Below are positions 59,321 through 64,000 of a stretch of 64,000 nt of DNA, piece by piece (within the stretch, counting starts at the first letter, position 1; each line of letters begins with the position of its first letter). This stretch comes from Shimia biformata. Its GTDB lineage: Bacteria > Pseudomonadota > Alphaproteobacteria > Rhodobacterales > Rhodobacteraceae. Below the pieces are notes generated by a model. The model saw only the letters and a list, made by a program, of their open reading frames with translations, was not told where the DNA came from and did no database searches. Location: the NCBI RefSeq assembly GCF_016888515.1, contig NZ_JAFEJK010000003.1, positions 124,001-188,000 of the forward strand. Direction: 5' to 3'. Made by a program: the position numbers and the translations under genes.

Positions 59321-60637
59321 ATGAATTCAATTAGCTAGCTGCTGGCCGCGGCATCACTTGCCGTTGCCGGCGCGTCGTCAGCCGCTCTGGCGCAGGATAC
59401 GCAGGACCGCACCCCGGTCGCTGAATTCAAGAAGAACGGATTTACCCTTGAGCAGGACAAGGCCTTTCGCAACCGGCTGGACATGCCGTCGCTTTTGACC
59501 GGCGGTGATGCGTCGGTCTGGTTCTCTCAGCGCACGTCGGAAGTTCTCTATACCGCGCAACTGCCGGTGCAGGTGCCGCATATGCCGTTGGAGCGGGACA
59601 TCATGCCGGAGATCGGAGAGATCAAGGCGCAGACCAAGTTTCTTGGCGAAATGACCTTGAATGAATGGCTGGCACATCCCCAGAGCTATGCCAAGGGCAT
59701 CGTTGTCGTTCACAAGGGCAAGGTGGTTTTCGAAGAATACCCGGGCCTCAATCCGTGGGAGTCACACCTGTGGATGTCCTCGGCCAAACCCACCACCAGT
59801 CTCGTGATCGACCATCTGATCGATCAGGGGCTTCTGGATCAGGAGCAGACCGTCGGGGAAATCATGCCGGACTGGGCATCGACCGAGTGGAACGATATCA
59901 AGCTGATCGACATTCTTGACATGACGCCCGGTATGAACACCGAAGAAAACGACGAAACCCGGGCCGATCCGCATTCGATCGCCATTCGGGTCTTCAATGC
60001 CGAATTCGGGTTCCAGTACAACAAGCGCAATGAAACCGTGCCCGAGATCCTGAAAGGCGCAAAGTCGGTCGCCCCGGCCGGGACCAAGCTGGAATACGGG
60101 TCTCCGACAACGGAAATGCTTGTTCTGATCGCCGAGGCGGTCAGCGGCAAACGCTGGTCGGATCTTTTCAACGACCTGGTCTGGTCCAAGGTCGGTGCCG
60201 ACGGAACGCTCAACATGCACCTCTCGCCGTTTGGGACCGCGGGCGCACATGGACTGGTCACCAGCCGCCTTTCGGATCTGGCGCGGTTTGGCATGCTCTA
60301 TACGCCCAGCTGGGACAAGACCGCGACCGAGAAAGTGGTCAGCGACGACATGATCGCCCGCATTCGCGACGGTGTCCGGGGCAAGGAGTTCTACACCGCC
60401 GGGTTTGACGGGCCGGTCTTTGCCGACCGTCTGGGCGACGACACGATGATTTCCAACAGCCGCCAATGGGATGCGGTCTGGCCCGACGGGGATTTCTGGA
60501 AGGCCGGGCTGCAGAGCCAGGCGCTCTATGTCTCGCCGGACAAGGATCTGGTGATCGCGTTTTTCTCGACCAACGTGCCTGACGATTCCTTCCACCGCTT
60601 CCTTCGGCCGATCGCGACCTCTGGGCTGTTCGAATGA
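59321..60637 (+). pseudogene. Beta-lactamase-fold serine hydrolase with an in-frame stop in its signal peptide
   Basis: A class C beta-lactamase/EstB-like serine hydrolase. The ATG at 59321 follows an AAGAGG site and begins MNSIS, but codon 6 is TAG (59336-59338); reading on in the same frame gives LLAAASLAVAGASSAALAQ, a perfect signal peptide, then the mature enzyme. Changing one base (TAG to TTG) would restore it. Catalytic motifs are WMSSAKPTTS (S-x-x-K, nucleophile codon 153), LEYGSPTTEM (YxN place reads YGS) and a KAG box in FWKAGLQSQAL. An internal ATG (59483) would lose the signal. The next gene overlaps its stop by ATGA. Confidence 0.75.
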
Positions 60638-62172
60638 AGGCTGCCAAAGGGATTGCAGCGGCGATTGCCTTGACGATTTTGTCAGGCATCGCCGCCTCGG
60701 CGCAGGATTTCGATGTCGTCATTCTGAATGGGCGGGTCATGGACCCGGAAACCGGGTTTGACCAGATTGCCAATGTCGGGATCAACAACGGGTTCATTAC
60801 CCGGATCACGGCAGATGCAATCGAAGGCAAACGCGCAATCGACGCCACGGGCCATGTCGTTGCCCCTGGTTTCATAGATGGGCATAGCCATGCGCAGGAT
60901 CCGTTTGGGCACCGGCTCTATCTGCGCGACGGTGTTACCACCGCCATGGACCTGGAACTTGGTGCCTACCCGATTTCGGACTATTACGAATTCTGGGAAG
61001 GCAAGGCGCAGATCAACTACGGGGCGTCCGTCGGTCACCCTTGGGCGCGGATGTCTGTTCTCGACGGGATCGACCCGAAAGGGCGCGGGTTCTACAATAC
61101 CTCGCTGGCCGATTCACTGGCTGATGGCGCAAAATGGCAGACCAAGACCTTTGATCCGCTGGACATGCCCAATGTGAGTGCTGCCGTCGAAACCGGGTTG
61201 AAGGAAGGCGGCCTGGGTGTGGGCTTCCCGATCGGCTATTATACCGCTGTCGGTAGCCCGGAAGTGATGGAAATCGCGGGTATCGCCAAGGAATACGGCG
61301 CCTTCATCACCAGCCATGCCCGCTATCTTGCGCAGGTTCCGCCCAGCGGCTTCCTGGGGATGCAAGAGATGATCAATGTGGCGCACCTGCAGGATGTTCC
61401 CTTGCTGCTGCACCATATCCCGAGCAATTGCCTTGGGCTGACGACCGCTTGCCTCGACCTGATCGACGAGGCGCGCGCCAATGGTGTTCGCGTGGTCGGG
61501 GAATTCTACCCCTACACATTTGCCTCAACCTACGCCAATGCGGATTACCTGCGGCCGGGCTATCAGCAACAGCTTGGTATCACTGGCAAGGATTTGGTTG
61601 TCATCGAAACCGGCGAGCAGCTGGATGATGAGAAATTCGACAAGCTGCGCGAAGAAGCGCCGGGTACCTACCTTCTGATGTATTCGATGAAGGAAAAAGA
61701 CATGCGCGCCGCCCTGGAGCGTCCGGGCGTTGTGTTCGGATCGGACGGGATGCCGTTCTTCAACGAAGATGGAACAAGCCCGGGCATCGACGCCCCCTAT
61801 GGCACAGGGCGCGGCCACCCTCGCGGTGCGGGCGCGCATGCCCGTTTTCTGCGTATCGTACGCGAAGATGCGCCTGTGACGATGATGCAAGCGCTTTCGA
61901 AGCTCAGTTATGAGCTTGCCGATTTTCTTGACGACAGCGTGCCGCAGTTCAAGCTGCGGGGCCGTCTGCAGGAAGGCATGATCGCCGACATCACCATCTT
62001 CGACCCGGAAGCGGTGACCGACAACTCGTCCTGGGAAACCGGGCAGAACACCATGCCGTCGACCGGAATTCCCTATGTTCTGGTGAACGGTGTTGTGATC
62101 GTCGACAAGTCCGAGGTGCAGGCGAACTTGTTTCCTGGCGTCCCTATCAGGCGCCAGATCACGAACGAATGA
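60634..62172 (+). CDS. Exported D-aminoacylase-like amidohydrolase
   Basis: A 512-residue metal amidohydrolase of the N-acyl-D-amino-acid deacylase group, with a signal peptide (GIAAAIALTILSGIAASAQD). Metal-site motifs: PGFIDGHSHAQDP (H84, H86), FITSHARYLAQVP, LLLHHIPSN and VVFGSDGMPFF. GTGRGHPRGAGAHARFLRIV is the group's usual late motif. The bridging Cys of D-aminoacylase (GNCG) is not at its expected place, where DLELG is found. Most relatives I know are cytoplasmic; this one is exported. Both neighbours are beta-lactamase-fold proteins, so the three likely act on one extracellular or periplasmic substrate. Confidence 0.85.
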   Translation: MKAAKGIAAAIALTILSGIAASAQDFDVVILNGRVMDPETGFDQIANVGINNGFITRITADAIEGKRAIDATGHVVAPGFIDGHSHAQDPFGHRLYLRDGVTTAMDLELGAYPISDYYEFWEGKAQINYGASVGHPWARMSVLDGIDPKGRGFYNTSLADSLADGAKWQTKTFDPLDMPNVSAAVETGLKEGGLGVGFPIGYYTAVGSPEVMEIAGIAKEYGAFITSHARYLAQVPPSGFLGMQEMINVAHLQDVPLLLHHIPSNCLGLTTACLDLIDEARANGVRVVGEFYPYTFASTYANADYLRPGYQQQLGITGKDLVVIETGEQLDDEKFDKLREEAPGTYLLMYSMKEKDMRAALERPGVVFGSDGMPFFNEDGTSPGIDAPYGTGRGHPRGAGAHARFLRIVREDAPVTMMQALSKLSYELADFLDDSVPQFKLRGRLQEGMIADITIFDPEAVTDNSSWETGQNTMPSTGIPYVLVNGVVIVDKSEVQANLFPGVPIRRQITNE

Positions 62173-62223
62173 TTGCTGTTATCTAAACACAACTGGTTGA
62201 TTTCAAAGGAAAGGACCATTTCC

Positions 62224-63639
62224 ATGTCGCAAGAAAACACCCGCAAGCCTGGCAGCCCGTCAGGGTCCGCTGGCCCGAAGTTGACCCGCCGTGGCGTCCT
62301 GGCAGGAGCCGCAACACTGGCTGCCGCTGGGGGTGGCCTTGGCGCCGCGATGGTGGCACCAACTGCCGCCCGCGCCAAAGACGCCGCCAAGCCGGTGATC
62401 ACCCCGATCACCGAGCGCACGACCCCGATTTCCAAGGCCAAGCTGCCGCTTTCTCTGGAAGAGGCCAAGGGCGTGCGCGAGCGGTTCAGCGTCGCCAACT
62501 GGCAATCGGCGGGGGACGATGGTGTTTATGTCAACATGCATTTCCCGTCGTTCAAACCGACCGACATCGCCATGCCCAGCCACCCGCCGCGCGAATTGGA
62601 GCGTGACATCCGCCCAGAGCTGGAGACGATGACCTTCACCCGCGAGGACGGGTCGCAGTCGGATACGCTGCATGATTACGTCTTTGGCGAAAACCGCACC
62701 CAGGCGGTGATGATGGCCCATAAGGGCAAGGTCGTCTACGAGGCGTTTCCGGGCATGAACCCTTGGGATTACCATATCTGGATGTCGGCCTCGAAGACCT
62801 GCGTCGGTTCGCTCTGCATCATTCTCGAAAGCGAAGGCCGCATGGATCTTGAAAAGCCGGTCACGGACTACGCTGTCGAGCTTGCCGGGTCTGCGTGGGA
62901 CATGGTGTCGGTGCGTAATGCGCTGAACATGGCGTCGGGGCTGAACGTGGAAGAAACCACCGAAGCCTTCTCGGACCCGACCAGCTGGATCGAGCAGTTC
63001 TTTGGCACTCTCTTCGCCGGTGAAGCCACGAAATGGATCGAACTTTTGAAGGTTGTCGAGCCGCTGGAAGGCGAGAAACCGGGCGACCGCTTCCGCTATT
63101 CGACCTCGATCACGCAGGTTCTGGTGCTGGCGGCCCAGAACGCGTCAGGTCTGAAATATGCCGACCTGTTCAACGATCGCATCTGGTCGAAGATCGGTGT
63201 GAAAAGCCAGTACATGGTTGGCCTGGCGTCGGACGGCACCGCCGTGGGCGGCGGTCTGAACATGACCACCCCCGAGGACATGCTGAAATACGCGATGATC
63301 TTCACCCCCAGCTGGAACGTGGTGTCGGACGAACAGGTGATCACCGATGATCTCCGCAAACGCATCCAGACGCTGGGTGATCCTGCGGCCTATAAGGGCA
63401 GCACTGAAGAGGGCTATCACGCCCAGTGGTTCGGCGAAAAGGGCGAGCGCAACTCAGCCCAATGGGATGTGGTCTTCCCGGATGGGGCCATGTTCAAGCA
63501 TGGCAACATGCACCAAGGGATCTATGCCGACCCGGCCCGAGATTTCTGCGGCATGATCTTTTCGACCTCGCCAAACGAAATGCCTGACTACACGCCGGGA
63601 TACCTGCGCGAAGCGGCAAAACGCCTTGCCGGCGGCTGA
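62224..63639 (+). CDS. Tat-exported beta-lactamase-fold serine hydrolase
   Basis: A 471-residue class C beta-lactamase-like hydrolase, paralogous to the gene at 59321. The start has an AAGGAAAGGA site and a twin-arginine signal (KLTRRGVLAGAATLAAAGGG). The catalytic Ser-x-x-Lys is WMSASKTCVGS, the Tyr motif is FRYSTSITQVL and the third box is KHG in FKHGNMHQGIYAD. It shares with the first paralogue the NPW..H.WMS block and the MLKYAMIFTPSWN region. Activity could be esterase, peptidase or lactamase. Since it is Tat-exported while its paralogue uses a Sec-type signal, the two probably differ in folding or cofactor needs. Confidence 0.87.
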   Translation: MSQENTRKPGSPSGSAGPKLTRRGVLAGAATLAAAGGGLGAAMVAPTAARAKDAAKPVITPITERTTPISKAKLPLSLEEAKGVRERFSVANWQSAGDDGVYVNMHFPSFKPTDIAMPSHPPRELERDIRPELETMTFTREDGSQSDTLHDYVFGENRTQAVMMAHKGKVVYEAFPGMNPWDYHIWMSASKTCVGSLCIILESEGRMDLEKPVTDYAVELAGSAWDMVSVRNALNMASGLNVEETTEAFSDPTSWIEQFFGTLFAGEATKWIELLKVVEPLEGEKPGDRFRYSTSITQVLVLAAQNASGLKYADLFNDRIWSKIGVKSQYMVGLASDGTAVGGGLNMTTPEDMLKYAMIFTPSWNVVSDEQVITDDLRKRIQTLGDPAAYKGSTEEGYHAQWFGEKGERNSAQWDVVFPDGAMFKHGNMHQGIYADPARDFCGMIFSTSPNEMPDYTPGYLREAAKRLAGG

Positions 63640-63943
63640 CGCAAAACATCGCTGCGCCCGGTCGACGGGCGCAGCGACAGGTGCCATTCCTGCCTACTGG
63701 TGGCTTCGAAACAATACCGTGCATTTTGCCAGCGGCCATTGCCGCCGGGCGCAGTTGTCCTTTGTCAGTATTGGATCCTGACCATAGGCAATGAATGTCC
63801 CGTCAGTCACGGTTGACATCTATGCCAATGTTCGTTGCGTGTGTTACCGTATCCATGTTCTGTTCCTTCTGATCCGTGGTCATTTGCGATCACATGCAAG
63901 CGCTTCAGAAGGGTCTCGGCCCGGTAATCAGATTGAGGTGCCC
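63640..63943. other. Intergenic region after the hydrolase cassette
   Basis: About 300 bases. It starts with a strong hairpin at 63650-63676. On the minus strand a 17-codon frame (63803-63856) is preceded by an excellent AAGGA-type site, and a 41-codon frame (63694-63819) overlaps it; neither resembles a known protein. A TTGACA occurs at 63813-63818 without a good -10 partner. No convincing gene. Confidence 0.4.
63650..63676 (+). terminator. Hairpin ending the hydrolase cassette
   Basis: An 11-bp perfect stem CGCTGCGCCCG / CGGGCGCAGCG with a 5-base loop, ten bases after the last stop codon of the cassette. No T-run follows, but the stem is very stable. Confidence 0.6.
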
Positions 63944-64000
63944 ATGTCCCCGTTGCGTTGGATCTATCTCGGGCTTGCGCTTTGGGGCGCGATCCACCCG
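63944..64000 (+). CDS. Small membrane protein, N-terminal part (DUF2834-like)
   Basis: The window ends after 19 codons: MSPLRWIYLGLALWGAIHP, preceded by a GAGGTG site. An initial Leu/Trp-rich membrane helix ending in HP is typical of the DUF2834 membrane proteins as I remember them. Only the start is visible, so this is a weak call. Confidence 0.5.
   Translation, partial: MSPLRWIYLGLALWGAIHP

Noticed and set aside
63803-63856. IS110-like transposase start (NIGIDVNRD)
   Set aside because: Resembles the IS110 N-terminal motif only over a few residues and stops at once; no further transposase sequence or ends.

Overview
The window reads as chromosomal DNA of a marine-type Rhodobacteraceae (Roseobacter group) alphaproteobacterium. 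The support is high GC with tightly packed short operons, many ATGA stop/start overlaps, a ubiquinone pathway with a long-chain polyprenyl synthase, PHB genes phaA and phaB, ETF-ubiquinone oxidoreductase, a 44-residue aa3-oxidase subunit IV, and the local order SDR - uvrC - pgsA - moaD - moaE. No tRNA, rRNA, CRISPR array, prophage or intact IS was seen.

Layout. 0-6.4 kb: SDR tail, an AT-rich spacer with a DnaA box, uvrC, pgsA, moaD, moaE and a YcaQ-like glycosylase. 6.4-12.9 kb: ubiA and an OmpA-family protein on minus; rsmE, a membrane protein and gshA on plus. 12.9-18.5 kb: a minus block with a TupA-like ATP-grasp protein, then the operon pyrB - four small membrane or PH-fold genes - a degenerate pyrC - plsY. 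18.6-25.6 kb: an Fe-S-less uracil-DNA glycosylase, a phosphoesterase, moaB and an RND efflux pair. 25.6-38.9 kb: a DsbD-like domain protein, yqgE, a Sua5-type synthase, a large acyl-CoA dehydrogenase with an MBL hydrolase, azlCD, the fdhD-mobA-mobB-moeA cofactor operon, rpiB and greA. 39-49.6 kb: an asparagine-synthetase-like protein, etfD, a TPR protein, ispE, a polyprenyl synthase, a trmN-like methyltransferase, and a DMT exporter with a LysR regulator. 49.6-58.7 kb: phaB, phaA, a degenerate EAL protein, tag, a sterol-desaturase-like enzyme, tlpA and argH.

The last 5 kb looks accessory. After argH and two small lipoproteins, where lysA would be expected in relatives, there is a promoter and a three-gene cassette of exported hydrolases: a beta-lactamase-fold protein, a D-aminoacylase-like amidohydrolase, and a second, Tat-exported beta-lactamase-fold protein. 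The first gene carries an in-frame TAG inside its signal peptide. This cassette is the best candidate for an undescribed system.

Other items worth a look are a 76-bp intergenic element present twice with a covarying stem, a pseudo-dihydroorotase, an Fe-S-less UDG, a one-cysteine FdhD and a probably inactive EAL protein. All calls come from reading the sequence and remembered family knowledge; no database search was run.
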